DNA of 57,146 bases from Caulobacteraceae bacterium. GTDB lineage: Bacteria > Pseudomonadota > Alphaproteobacteria > Caulobacterales > Caulobacteraceae. How positions within the stretch are numbered: the first letter of the stretch is position 1; each line of letters opens with the position of its first letter. The notes beneath the pieces were generated by a model. The model saw only the letters and a list, made by a program, of their open reading frames with translations. It did no database searches and was not told the origin of the DNA. The stretch is taken from assembly GCA_019746095.1 (NCBI GenBank), contig JAIESL010000023.1, forward strand, positions 1 to 57,146, written 5' to 3'. Below are positions 42,416 through 51,964 of the stretch, in pieces. The translations under genes and the position numbers were made by a program.

Positions 42416-44446
42416 ATGTCAACCGAAAGACTGTCCGGTGTCGAGCGCCCCATCACGGAGGCCGGGCAGGACCGGTTGGCGCGGTCCACATTCGTCGCGA
42501 ATCTCACGAACGCACTTATCTCTCCCACGACGAGGCGATCCGCCGGCGTGGTGATGGGGATCACCGGACCCTGGGGGAGCGGTAAGTCGTCGATTCTGAA
42601 CTTGGTCAATGCCGACATCCTAAAGCGGTATCCAGACGCAGTCATCGTTCGCTTCGATCCTTGGCTGGTATCGGGTCGGGACGATCTGATCAGCATCTTC
42701 CTACGCGAGCTCACTGCCGCCATGGGCACGAGCAAGCGGGCCGAGAACCTGCGCAAAGCGATCGAAGCTCTCGACGGCTACGCGACCCAAGTCGCACCGC
42801 TGATCGACCTTCTCATTCCCAACGCTGGCAAAGGTCTGAAGGCGGTCCTCGGTGGAGCCAATCGCCTGGCAAAGAAGGGCGGCTCCATTACCGCAACACG
42901 AGCGACCGTGCTCAGCGCGCTGGCAAAGGTGGATACGCCTATTGTTGTACTCATCGACGAACTCGACCGGGTCGAGGACGCTGAGATAAGGACGATGGCG
43001 CAGCTGATCCGTGCGGTCGCGGATTTCCCGGGCCTGTCCTATCTGCTCGCATATGACGATGTCCGTGTTGCGGAGGCCTTGGGCCAAGTTGCCGGGGATC
43101 CGGACGGGCGCGGCCGAGCATATCTCGAGAAGATCGTGCAGATGCCAATCCCTCTTCCCGTGCTTGTGCCGCAAGAGCTGATGCAGCTCTGCACCGCCGA
43201 GGTCAGACAGGTGGACGATGATTTGGGCGTTTCGCCACCGGTCGATCACTTCCGCATCCTTGACGCCATCGTACCCGGCCTAGTCGCGACACCGCGCGAC
43301 ATTAAGCGCCTGGTCGGCGCATACCGGGTGCTCTGCGGCATGCTCTCCAACGAGGTCAGTCCCACCGACATCCTCGGCTACGCCGCCCTGACCGTGAAGG
43401 CCCCCAAGTCGCTAAACGTCATCCGCGCTGATCCCGAGCAAGTAGTTGTCGACCCCGTCTCCTTTGCCGAAACCATGCGCAGGGTCGAACCCAGCCGACT
43501 GGAATTCTTATCGCTGCCCCATCCCGACGAGGCCAAGTCGCACACCTTGCTCGTCCGTCTGTTTCCGCCACTCGCCGGAGAAGCCAGTCCTGATGACCTG
43601 GCGTCAGACGCTCTCGGACATCGACGAAACCTTCTCGTCGCCCTGCGACTTGGGATCCTGCCACCCGTCATCGAGGAGGGCGAGCTCGAAGCGCTTCTGC
43701 GTGCGCCGCGAAGGGTCGTCGCCGATGCGTTGGAAACAAGACTTCAGCAAGACACCATCGGGTCTCTTCTCGACCAACTCGCGGCAGTTTATCCGGCCCA
43801 CAGCGGTGGCAACGATGTAGGCTTCTGGCTTGGCTTTGTGGACTTCCTGAACGGCGATAACGATCCCGAACTTCTGCTAGGTGTGAAGCGCCAGATCGCG
43901 CTCGCGCTGACAGATATCCTGCTCGGCGTCGTGCAGAACCGGGTGGATTTGAGACCAAAGACGTCGCAGATTGCGCACTTGATCAGTGGTACCGGCGACC
44001 TTGTCCTGACGCCCGTCTGTCTCGCGCGGCATTTGAAGGCTGTTATCGAACCAGGTCCGGGACCGCGCCGCGGGGCGAAGTGGTTCCTGTCAACCGAAGA
44101 GGCGAACAGGCTGGCGCAAGCCTTCGGTCAAAGAGTCTCGACTGGCAGCGTAAAAATCGAAATGCTGAACTTGGAGGGCGTGCGGATCGCTTTGCGGTTT
44201 GGCGACTGGTCGGACTTTGAGCAAAGCTCGTTCCGGCAAGACAAGGCTCGGGATTTAGACCGCTTAGCCCTCGCCTTGTTTGGCTTCGGTGCGTCGGCGG
44301 ACAGAGCGTTGGTCGACCAGCTTTGTGGTTGGAATTGGCTCCATGCTTGGGCAATCGCCCGCAAGGCAGAACAACCGCGGTCCGCGGCCCTAGATCAGGC
44401 TCTGGATCGGCTCATCCATTTAGAGCCGGACAAGTCTGTCGGCTGA
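42416..44446 (+). CDS. KAP-family P-loop NTPase
   Basis: 676 residues from ATG 42416; a TTG start 18 bases upstream is possible. Walker A is GITGPWGSGKSSILNLVNAD (about 48-60), followed by the KAP hallmark IVRFDPWLVSGRDDLISIFL, Walker B VVLIDELDRVEDAEIR (about 176) and ATPDIKR-like ATPRDIKRLVGAYRVL. No membrane helix insert is evident. KAP NTPases belong to the STAND-like/AAA group and are frequent in phage-defence islands, often as sensors or regulators. It converges on the next gene, 106 bp apart. Confidence 0.88.
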   Translation: MSTERLSGVERPITEAGQDRLARSTFVANLTNALISPTTRRSAGVVMGITGPWGSGKSSILNLVNADILKRYPDAVIVRFDPWLVSGRDDLISIFLRELTAAMGTSKRAENLRKAIEALDGYATQVAPLIDLLIPNAGKGLKAVLGGANRLAKKGGSITATRATVLSALAKVDTPIVVLIDELDRVEDAEIRTMAQLIRAVADFPGLSYLLAYDDVRVAEALGQVAGDPDGRGRAYLEKIVQMPIPLPVLVPQELMQLCTAEVRQVDDDLGVSPPVDHFRILDAIVPGLVATPRDIKRLVGAYRVLCGMLSNEVSPTDILGYAALTVKAPKSLNVIRADPEQVVVDPVSFAETMRRVEPSRLEFLSLPHPDEAKSHTLLVRLFPPLAGEASPDDLASDALGHRRNLLVALRLGILPPVIEEGELEALLRAPRRVVADALETRLQQDTIGSLLDQLAAVYPAHSGGNDVGFWLGFVDFLNGDNDPELLLGVKRQIALALTDILLGVVQNRVDLRPKTSQIAHLISGTGDLVLTPVCLARHLKAVIEPGPGPRRGAKWFLSTEEANRLAQAFGQRVSTGSVKIEMLNLEGVRIALRFGDWSDFEQSSFRQDKARDLDRLALALFGFGASADRALVDQLCGWNWLHAWAIARKAEQPRSAALDQALDRLIHLEPDKSVG

Positions 44447-44552
44447 ATCGAGCGAAGTCGCTCACACGTTGAGACCCACGGCGATCCGCCTTTTTGACAG
44501 CGAAGGGCGCGAACCGAGCCTACCTCTGGTGCTGCCTATGGGGAGTGGTCTC

Positions 44553-45374
44553 TTACCTCACAAACTTCAGCGACTGACTATGGCTCTGCGCTTTCTTGAG
44601 CTTGCTTCCGGTGCGTCCGTCACAACGCTCGAAGAGATGATTGAACCAATCCACCTTCCCATGGTCTGCCGTATTTGGGACTTCCATTCCGGCGACGTAC
44701 GCCTTTCCGTGCCAGCAGAACCCAAACCGCCGCGCAGGCCCCTTGCGCCAGAGCCCTACCAGTTGAGGTGGTCCACCGGATAGAGGATCCGCTCCAGAAT
44801 GCAGGGCCTGACAAAACGCATGCATGGCCGCCCGGCTGGTGCCCCCGGCCGCCGTCTTAGACACCTCCATAATCTGAGACTCTACTTCTGTCTTACCGGA
44901 GCCGTCTGCATGAGCGATGTACGAAGCGCCGAAAGCGAGAGAGAGCTCCTCGTCGGTCCAGACTTTTGACCTGACGTCATATTGGCTGCGCCAAAGCCGG
45001 AACCGAGAGTCCATGAACTCACCATCCCGTGCGCCATGAAAGAACGTCAGGCTCGCAATGTTCACCGTCCGAACTTGTGCGACAGCCGCCTTCAGAAGGC
45101 CGATAACCGCTAGATGGCGCTCCTCCGCCGACGCGTGCTCGAGGTTCAAGGTGCCCCGATACAATAATTCCAGCGCCTGGCTTAAGACGATCGGAACAAA
45201 GTAGGCATCCCCACAGAAGCCGAAAATGTCCGCTGTCGTGGGAGACGCAAAGGTCTTCAACCCCGCGTCCCATCGTTCAGCTGCCGTTGCCCAGGTGATC
45301 CTGCTGTCGGTCACGAGATACAGAGAACACGGACCGCGGGCGTCGCTGGCAACTGCTACGGCGAGTGATGTCAT
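44553..45374 (-). CDS. Uncharacterised protein, possible Ntn-hydrolase fold
   Basis: 273 residues. The N-terminus, MTSLAVAVASDARGPCSLYL followed by VTDSRITW, resembles the first strands of proteasome-beta/Ntn hydrolases (a TDSRxT-type turn), and residues 50-110 are helical (VPIVLSQALELLYRGTLNLE). The central part has FGASYIAHADGSGKTEVESQ. It may be self-processed after Met1 to expose Thr2, which is speculative. Placed convergent to the KAP NTPase, it may belong to the same system or stand alone. Confidence 0.6.
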   Translation of the reverse strand: MTSLAVAVASDARGPCSLYLVTDSRITWATAAERWDAGLKTFASPTTADIFGFCGDAYFVPIVLSQALELLYRGTLNLEHASAEERHLAVIGLLKAAVAQVRTVNIASLTFFHGARDGEFMDSRFRLWRSQYDVRSKVWTDEELSLAFGASYIAHADGSGKTEVESQIMEVSKTAAGGTSRAAMHAFCQALHSGADPLSGGPPQLVGLWRKGPARRFGFCWHGKAYVAGMEVPNTADHGKVDWFNHLFERCDGRTGSKLKKAQSHSQSLKFVR

Positions 45375-46021
45375 TGCGCTATCTGAAGTCCCCGACTAGA
45401 GGTCCGGATAGGCGAATGACCCGCCACTCTGCAACTCCTGGCCGCCCCTCAAGATTCACTATGGGGTGCTCGAGGTGGGGGCCCGTCCGTCTCGGCGGAC
45501 GGGCTGTCAGGTCAGCGCCATGAGCGGATATGAGCGCCTCGCCGGGAACAAGACATTCAGATTTCAAACAGGGTCCATTGGCACGTCCCCATTCATGAAC
45601 GGGGGTCGCGTCAAACGCGAATCAACTATCGATAGCGTTGTTCATTGAATCACGTTAGGGGAAGCCTGTCGTTAACGGGAGGCAAACGTCACGATCCGGC
45701 GAGGGCTTGGCGAAGACGATATCTAACGGTGCAGACCTTCTCGACGGTTAGCCGCGTTGGATCATCGCTCGGCGGCAAAGGAATTTGGAGCTGCGCGAGC
45801 GTTAATCACCACCGGAAGCCCCCGCGGCGTCGTTCAAGATTTCAGACGCGTCAAACACTTGGACTGCGAGGAGGCAAAGGTCTGGACTTGTCTGGTTTCG
45901 CGGGCCGCTGTCCCGGTGAATACGTGGCGCGAAAGAGCGTTGTTGAGTGGAGCGGTAATGACCATGCCGTGATGGAAAGCCAATGTTCTTTACCGGCCGG
46001 TCTTAATCGAGGAGAGGGAAT
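45375..46021. other. Gene-free stretch upstream of the patatin operon
   Basis: About 650 bases. Short frames occur on both strands but none has a ribosome site and domain. The stretch holds a strong hairpin (45481-45504) and presumably the promoter of the three-gene operon; the ribosome site for the first gene (GAGGAGAGGG) is at its end. Confidence 0.45.
45481..45504. other. Strong hairpin GCCCGTCCG/CGGACGGGC
   Basis: Perfect 9-bp stem with a six-base loop TCTCGG. No T-tract follows, so it is either a terminator-like stem for the minus-strand gene region or a structured RNA element in the leader of the patatin operon. Confidence 0.45.
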
Positions 46022-46942
46022 TTGAATAAGCTAGCCAAATTCACACAAATTCGCCCGGTGACCTCAATGGCGCTGCCTGAAATCACAGGCCGCCATGTCG
46101 GCATCATCGACGGAGAGACCGGGTTCACATTTGCCGATTCTCGAAGCATGACCTTCGTTGAGCGACAGAAGCAGGCGCGCGCGCACTTGGCGGGCCCGCC
46201 ATTCGCGCTACGCGCTGCTGCAGCCACCCGCTTCCTCAATGGTGAAGTGCTCGAAATTGAGACCACTGGGACCGGGCTAACGGCTGTGCCCGGAGTAAGT
46301 GTCTGCCGGACTGCCAGCATCCTTGTATGGATCAACTCGGCTGCCGCTACTACGTCGGAAAGATTGGAAGGAGCCAACTTCGCACCAGCGGCAAGAGGAG
46401 ATCTGGAATTTCCTGCTATCTGGCGCGCCGACTTATTGGCGCTGGTCATGCTGCCGGGACTATATCCGGACTATCGCCGCTTCCTGGCCATGCTGCTGCG
46501 CCTCTGCATTATAACCGCGCGCGAGTTCACAAGCAGCACGGGCCTTATCGAATTCGCTCAACAGGTAACCGATGGCAGACCCGCTGCCGGTTCGCTGCTG
46601 GCGAGGGTGCTGGCCGCGCGGTTGCTTTTCCCATCCTGGATCGTCGCCGATATGACTGGAGCGACACCATTGCCATCCACGCCAAGCGAACAAGTCAGCA
46701 TCGGCGTGCTGAATGCCTTGGCGATCGGCGTCGAAGCGGTCCAACTCCCGGCCAATCTCTCCCCCGCCGAAATGCAACCGGCGGCGCTCGATCTCAGAAA
46801 ATTGCCAAGACTTACCAGCCCGAGCGCCGCGCTCTCCAGCGCGAACGCAACCCCATCTGAACCGCGGCTGGTTCCGATCATTGTGAACGCGCCAGCCATC
46901 GACGCGACAGACCGCACGAAGGGAGGCCCGCGCAATGCCTGA
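46022..46942 (+). CDS. Unknown protein, first gene of the patatin operon
   Basis: 306 residues from TTG 46022, which follows GAGGAGAGGG; ATG 46067 is an alternative with a weaker site. No family is recognised. The N-terminal third is beta-rich (ITGRHVGIIDGETGFTFADS, LEIETTGTGLTAVPGVSVCR), a helical part follows (LLALVMLPGLYPDYRRFLAM, LLRLCIITAREFT) and the last 60 residues are low-complexity Pro/Ala/Ser. It overlaps the next gene by 8 bp. The operon context suggests it works with the 650-residue protein and the phospholipase. Confidence 0.7.
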   Translation: MNKLAKFTQIRPVTSMALPEITGRHVGIIDGETGFTFADSRSMTFVERQKQARAHLAGPPFALRAAAATRFLNGEVLEIETTGTGLTAVPGVSVCRTASILVWINSAAATTSERLEGANFAPAARGDLEFPAIWRADLLALVMLPGLYPDYRRFLAMLLRLCIITAREFTSSTGLIEFAQQVTDGRPAAGSLLARVLAARLLFPSWIVADMTGATPLPSTPSEQVSIGVLNALAIGVEAVQLPANLSPAEMQPAALDLRKLPRLTSPSAALSSANATPSEPRLVPIIVNAPAIDATDRTKGGPRNA

Positions 46943-48887
46943 TCAGCCCCGCTTTAGCCCCAACCGCGACCTGCCCTTCATGTTTGGCGACATCTACCAG
47001 TTGCGCTCCGAACTGTCACACTACGAGCTCAAGGGGATAGAGAAGATTGTCAATATCATGGCGGGGCAGTACGCGCAGAACAAATCAATCACCGAAGAGA
47101 CGCTGGAATCGGAAGTCTTCTCCGAGTTCGAGAACGAACAGCTCAACGAGATCACGCGCACCGACAGCACCACTCACTCGATCGAGCGGGCAACTTCCGA
47201 TGTACTGAGCGAGAGCGATTCCTTCGGCGTTTCGGCGGATGTCACGCTGACCTATGGCGTCGTGCGCGCCAATGCCGGCTTTGCGATGGAAAGCCAGTCA
47301 TCGCAGACCCATTCCGAAACCGAGGCGGAAAGCTTCGCCAAAACCGTGACCGAACAGGCACGCGAGCTGGTACGAAACCGGTCGCTGCGCCGACATAGCA
47401 GCCGCTCGTCCCTGCGCGAACTGGAAGAGACAATCCGCGGCATCGACAACCGCGGCGGCGGCGCGGCCGCGATGGTCTATCGTTATGTTGAGGAAGTGCA
47501 CCGTTTCGACCTCGTGCGCCATGCCAAGCACCTGTTCACCAAGTTCATTATGCCCGATCCGGCGGCCAATTATCACGTCGCGATCGAGGCTGGTGCGCAA
47601 GGGCAGGCGATCGCTACCGAAACGGTTGACCTACTCAGCTATGTCGACAATTTCGGTGACCAGACCTCTGTGAAGCGGCTGTCGCCCGAAGGGATCACGC
47701 TTACCAACTGGCACCGGCTGGCGGCAATCTTCGAACTCGCCGACCCGATGCCCCCGCCGCAGAAGTTGACCGTGATGGCCTCCCTCAATACCGGCTCTCC
47801 CCCTTCCAGCCCGAGCAGCTATCTCGCCAAGGCCGATGTCACCGTGCCCGAAGGCTATGTGCCCAAGCGCATCTTCTTCGAGTTTGAAATCAGCGCCTAT
47901 GACTCTAATGAACCGACAGATGGCCTCACCAACTGGGGACTGGTCGCCCTCGTCGGCCGTAAGTCTCTGGGGCTCAAATGGTGGGGCGCATCCGACAAGA
48001 CCATTGGTCCGTTTGACCTGGAACCGATCCCTCTGGCCAATGCCACCCTGCCCGTCGCGCTGGTCGGCCACAGCTATAATTACGGCACCGTTTCGGTCGA
48101 GGTCGAACTCGACCCGAGCGAAGAAGCGATGGCGCTGTGGCGGCTCAACTTCTTCCAGCAACTGGTGGACGCTAGGCGGCAACGCAGCGGTGCCGGGCCG
48201 AGCGTTGCCGAGGCGCTCGACCTGATCGAGATCGCCGACCTAAGCGACAGCCCGACCGTGGCCAATGCGATGATCGACAAGGAAATCCGGCTGTTGTGCC
48301 TGCGCTATGTTCTGGGCGCGGACCTGAACGGATTGAACACGGTGGATCGCAACGTGGACTTCCCGCAATTCCCGATTATCGACCAGGCGGGCACCAACCG
48401 GCTCCAGCTGACGCTCGACTTCCTCAACAATGTGTTCGATTTCGACAAGATGACATACCAGTTCCTGCCGCACTACCTCGGCGGGCGCGATCACCGAATG
48501 ACTGCATTCCAGAACCGGCCCACGGGCCTGCTCGGGGAATTCATGCGCGCCGGCGCGGTGGAGATCTTGCTGCCGGTGCGGCAGAATTACGAAGAAGCGC
48601 TATTCTATTTCCTGCAGACCGGCTTGATCATGAGCGGGGAGGATATCCCGCTCCCCTACGACCGCCGGATGCTCGAACTCTACGAGGAAATCGTCGAGGC
48701 TCGCACACTGGAATCATCGGAGGACGGTGTGCTGGTCAGCAGCTGGTTCAAGAATATGCCGACTGAGCATGTGCTGCTTCAGGAGGGCGCGCAAATGCCC
48801 GACTGGCGCGACGACGGCATCCTACCCGGTGGCGTCACCAGCACCAGCATCGCACCGGGCACGATGCCCATACCGGATGTCAACTGA
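46935..48887 (+). CDS. Unknown 650-residue protein, middle gene of the patatin operon
   Basis: No family recognised. The N-terminal 60 residues are helical (YELKGIEKIVNIMAGQYAQN). A Ser/Thr/Glu-rich segment (STTHSIERATSDVLSESDSF then GVSADVTLTYGVVRANAGFA) alternates polar and apolar residues, as in amphipathic strands, followed by a long charged helix (VTEQARELVRNRSLRRHSSR). The central half is beta-rich and the rest helical. The amphipathic-strand segment would suit a pore-forming or membrane-associating protein, which is speculation. It overlaps the first gene and lies 5 bp from the patatin gene. Confidence 0.7.
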   Translation: MPDQPRFSPNRDLPFMFGDIYQLRSELSHYELKGIEKIVNIMAGQYAQNKSITEETLESEVFSEFENEQLNEITRTDSTTHSIERATSDVLSESDSFGVSADVTLTYGVVRANAGFAMESQSSQTHSETEAESFAKTVTEQARELVRNRSLRRHSSRSSLRELEETIRGIDNRGGGAAAMVYRYVEEVHRFDLVRHAKHLFTKFIMPDPAANYHVAIEAGAQGQAIATETVDLLSYVDNFGDQTSVKRLSPEGITLTNWHRLAAIFELADPMPPPQKLTVMASLNTGSPPSSPSSYLAKADVTVPEGYVPKRIFFEFEISAYDSNEPTDGLTNWGLVALVGRKSLGLKWWGASDKTIGPFDLEPIPLANATLPVALVGHSYNYGTVSVEVELDPSEEAMALWRLNFFQQLVDARRQRSGAGPSVAEALDLIEIADLSDSPTVANAMIDKEIRLLCLRYVLGADLNGLNTVDRNVDFPQFPIIDQAGTNRLQLTLDFLNNVFDFDKMTYQFLPHYLGGRDHRMTAFQNRPTGLLGEFMRAGAVEILLPVRQNYEEALFYFLQTGLIMSGEDIPLPYDRRMLELYEEIVEARTLESSEDGVLVSSWFKNMPTEHVLLQEGAQMPDWRDDGILPGGVTSTSIAPGTMPIPDVN

Positions 48888-48892
48888 TCGAA

Positions 48893-51478
48893 ATGCCGGT
48901 CGATCTCACCTGCATAGAGTACTTGGCGTTCGAAGGCGGTGGCGGCATGGGGCTGGCCTATGTCGGGTCGCTGGCGGCGCTGAAGGACTGCTATAAAGAA
49001 GAGGACCTAATAGGCGAAGACGGCCTTTTCTGTTGGCCGGTGAAAGGAATTTCCGGCGCGTCCGCAGGGGCAATCAACGCACTGATGATGGCGCTCGACT
49101 ACACGCCTGAGGAAACCTCTAACCTGATGGTTCGCGATGGCCTGTTTGCGCAGCTGTTTTCCGAAAAGATCAAGCTGGAATATCATCGCGGCGTCGTTTC
49201 CAGCAGGGAACTGACGACGGGGTTCAGGACCGGCGATTTCGTTACGTCGGGCTGGTACGGCAATTCCAATAGGCGCGCGAATCAGACCGACGGTCTGCAA
49301 CATCTCAACCGCGAGTTCGACGAAGGTTGGCCGAAACCAGGGCCCGCCACCGCCACGCCCAAACCGACCGCGAAAGCGGAAAATGCTCCCGAAAAGCCGT
49401 TGACCGTCAGAGACATAGTCAAGCTGCTGAACAACCCTACCGAAGCTGACTGGAAACACTGGTCCAATCTGGGCAACGCGGCAATCAGATGGCTGAACCT
49501 GCCCTCTTCGAAAATCGACCTGGCCGGGATCTTCGCCGGGATCGCCGTTGCAGCTGGAGTGCGCTATCTGGCCGGCGAGGGGAACGTGGATGCGCCGGTC
49601 GATGTCGACCGCTTTGTCAGGCTGCTCAACGAAGAGGCGAGCAAGCGGCTGAAGGACCGCAACCCCGCCTGGTCGATCGGCACGTCAAAGAACTCGGGGT
49701 GGGAATTCTGGGGTCTGCTGGCCGTATATCCCGGAGCGGCGATTCTCGTCCTTGCCTATGTCCTTCTTCTTAAGGGACGGGTGCGCGAAGGAAAAGAGCG
49801 CGACCTTATCAAGCAGCGGGAGGATTTGGGTCGCCCTGCGTCTGCGCAGGCCCGCAAGAGGGTTGGCAAGAACGACACCGACTACATGCTCGGCCTGCTG
49901 TTGCGCATCTGGTGGCACAACCTGCTTCGCAGTGACTTTCATCGCGTGGCCATCAAACATGTTCTCAACAAGAAGACCGTCGGGCAGATTATCAAACTAC
50001 TGCAAAAGCCCGACACCGATGAGCGCAAGGCGGATCAGAAGAAAGCACTGGAGGGTCTAGAGAAAATCGGCTGGTCATTGATTCCGCTGCTTCTGAAGGC
50101 GCCGTTCACCGAAGTCGCAGTCAAGGCCGTGCTGCACGATGGCGGCCTGCTGCAAGGCGATGTCACCCGCGACCTCCTCACCACCGTTGTGTTCAACAAG
50201 TACTATGTGGTTGCGGACGAGGCGGGGACAGGCTGGGAACTGAAAAAGCGCAGCGAGGCGCTCGAAACCACATTGGGCCGCGTCGCCGCCGATGCGCTCA
50301 ATCTCACGGCGATCACTGAAGCCGTCGCCCCATGGGACCCCCGCGCGGAGCCCGGACGTTCCGCCGCGAGCTTCCGCAGCGAGGCCTATCAGCGTACTGT
50401 TCGGAAAGAGGTAAAAGAAAGCGCTGCAGCGCGAGACAAAGCCCTCGCCATGGCCGAAGAGTACGACGAGCTCAAGCAGTGCTTGGGAGAAGAACGGGCG
50501 GATTCGCCCGATGCGGATTTAGATTGCGAGTTCGCTTCGATGGCCACGCTGGAGGCGGAAATCACCCGATTGCGTGCGATAGCCGTGGCGCACAACCTTC
50601 TCGGCGAACGGATAGCAATGCCGATCCGTGAGCAAATCAGCAAAATCAAATCCGACCTGACCTTTACCAGATTGCTCGAGGCCACGCGCAAGGACCTGGT
50701 GATTGCCGGCACCAATATCTCCACCAGCCAACCGGTCTATTTCCGCGCCGCGCTGACCCCCGATTTCCCTGTGGTGGATGCGGTGGCGATGAGTGCCTCC
50801 TTCCCGTTCCTGTTTCGCCCGACCGCAGTCCGCTACCGCGCTCCCCCCGGGAAGGGCCGCGAGCCGGCGTTCTACGACATACACTACAGCGGCTATTTCA
50901 TCGATGGCGGGGTGTTTAACAACCTGCCGATAAATGCCTTCAACGGCGAACAGGCCGACGCGCGGACCGGCGCTGCGCTTCGCAGCCCGCAGGAACTACT
51001 GTCCGAAAAGTTCAATGGCAATGTGCTGGCTTTCGAGCTGACGAACGATCCCAAAGACCAGGAAAGCGTGTTTGAGAAGGGCTACAAGGCGGGAGAAAAG
51101 CATCGTGATATCAAGGCCGTGCTCGAAAAAGGGCTGATGGGATCCTTCTACGCTATGGGCGGGCCGCTGCAGCGCGCCCAGGACGGCATGGATGGCCTGG
51201 TGGTCCGTGTCGCGCCCGGCAACCTCGGCCTATTCGACATGGTGCCGGATTATTACGCGATCGCCGACATGTTCGGCCATAATTACGAAACCACTTACCA
51301 GTTCATCACGGGCAAACCATCCCAATTGGGGGGCCGCGATTCCGCCATGGGCGCGCTGGGCGATTTCTCGAAATTCAACTCGGCCGATCCATCCGAACGA
51401 CGCAAGGCCCGGCGCGCAAAGCGGGCATGGGACCGGAACCGGCAGGTTCGAAAGGCGCTGATGCAGGACCTGCGCTGA
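48893..51478 (+). CDS. Large patatin-like phospholipase
   Basis: 861 residues. Patatin parts are split: the glycine-rich oxyanion loop FEGGGGMGLAYVGSL and nucleophile Ser in GISGASAG (about 55) are at the N-terminus, while the catalytic Asp motif, YFIDGGVFNNLPINAF, is near residue 670. Between them is an insert of several hundred residues with a hydrophobic segment (GLLAVYPGAAILVLAYVLLL, about 285) and a charged helical region. So it is a membrane-linked acyl hydrolase. Patatins are killer effectors in several defence systems (e.g. some CBASS). Here it is last gene of a three-gene operon and the likely effector. Confidence 0.85.
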   Translation: MPVDLTCIEYLAFEGGGGMGLAYVGSLAALKDCYKEEDLIGEDGLFCWPVKGISGASAGAINALMMALDYTPEETSNLMVRDGLFAQLFSEKIKLEYHRGVVSSRELTTGFRTGDFVTSGWYGNSNRRANQTDGLQHLNREFDEGWPKPGPATATPKPTAKAENAPEKPLTVRDIVKLLNNPTEADWKHWSNLGNAAIRWLNLPSSKIDLAGIFAGIAVAAGVRYLAGEGNVDAPVDVDRFVRLLNEEASKRLKDRNPAWSIGTSKNSGWEFWGLLAVYPGAAILVLAYVLLLKGRVREGKERDLIKQREDLGRPASAQARKRVGKNDTDYMLGLLLRIWWHNLLRSDFHRVAIKHVLNKKTVGQIIKLLQKPDTDERKADQKKALEGLEKIGWSLIPLLLKAPFTEVAVKAVLHDGGLLQGDVTRDLLTTVVFNKYYVVADEAGTGWELKKRSEALETTLGRVAADALNLTAITEAVAPWDPRAEPGRSAASFRSEAYQRTVRKEVKESAAARDKALAMAEEYDELKQCLGEERADSPDADLDCEFASMATLEAEITRLRAIAVAHNLLGERIAMPIREQISKIKSDLTFTRLLEATRKDLVIAGTNISTSQPVYFRAALTPDFPVVDAVAMSASFPFLFRPTAVRYRAPPGKGREPAFYDIHYSGYFIDGGVFNNLPINAFNGEQADARTGAALRSPQELLSEKFNGNVLAFELTNDPKDQESVFEKGYKAGEKHRDIKAVLEKGLMGSFYAMGGPLQRAQDGMDGLVVRVAPGNLGLFDMVPDYYAIADMFGHNYETTYQFITGKPSQLGGRDSAMGALGDFSKFNSADPSERRKARRAKRAWDRNRQVRKALMQDLR

Positions 51479-51964
51479 TCTTTCTGCCTCTGCCGGATTC
51501 GCCAGTCACCGGAGATGCTTTCCCTACGATTTGCACTGCAGCGACGGACAGGGCGGAGAGCGCCATATTCAAACTGTCCGTCCCGCTTCGCGAAACGCAC
51601 CTCTTATGCGCAAAAGGCAGGGGGGGCTGTCCGCTGTGAGCCAGAAGCGGACCGGACCTCTGCCCTCCCCTCCATAGTAGGCGCTGGCTAGAAGCGGACT
51701 CTCTCAGCGTCCGCAATGAGTCAGAAGCCGACATCCTCCGCACCCGGCAGCCAGACGTCCGTTCCTGACTCTTCTTGGACGTTGGCAGCGTCCGCTTTTC
51801 GGCGGATCGGCCGTTCAACTGAAGCGAGCCGCAGCAGCTGATACTCCAAGCTGTTGGCCGCCAGCTACGGGGTGGGAAAGACACACGTCTGAGTTTACCG
51901 TCATCCTGGTTAAGAGCGTCGTTCGTCGAGCGTTCGACGTCGGGGCCGAATGGCAGGGGGCGAG
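51479..51964. other. Gene-free stretch with AGAAGCGGAC-type repeats
   Basis: About 490 bases. Variants of AGAAGCGGAC occur at about 51641, 51690 and 51729, with the reverse form GTCCGCTTTTCGG at 51791, plus CTTATGCGCAAAAGG at 51602, which resembles 42077. These look like degenerate dispersed intergenic repeats. No gene is supported. Confidence 0.45.

Noticed and set aside
45466..46025. Small plus-strand frames before the patatin operon (60, 126 and 71 codons)
   Set aside because: Mutually overlapping, basic composition, no start signals; treated as leader/intergenic sequence.
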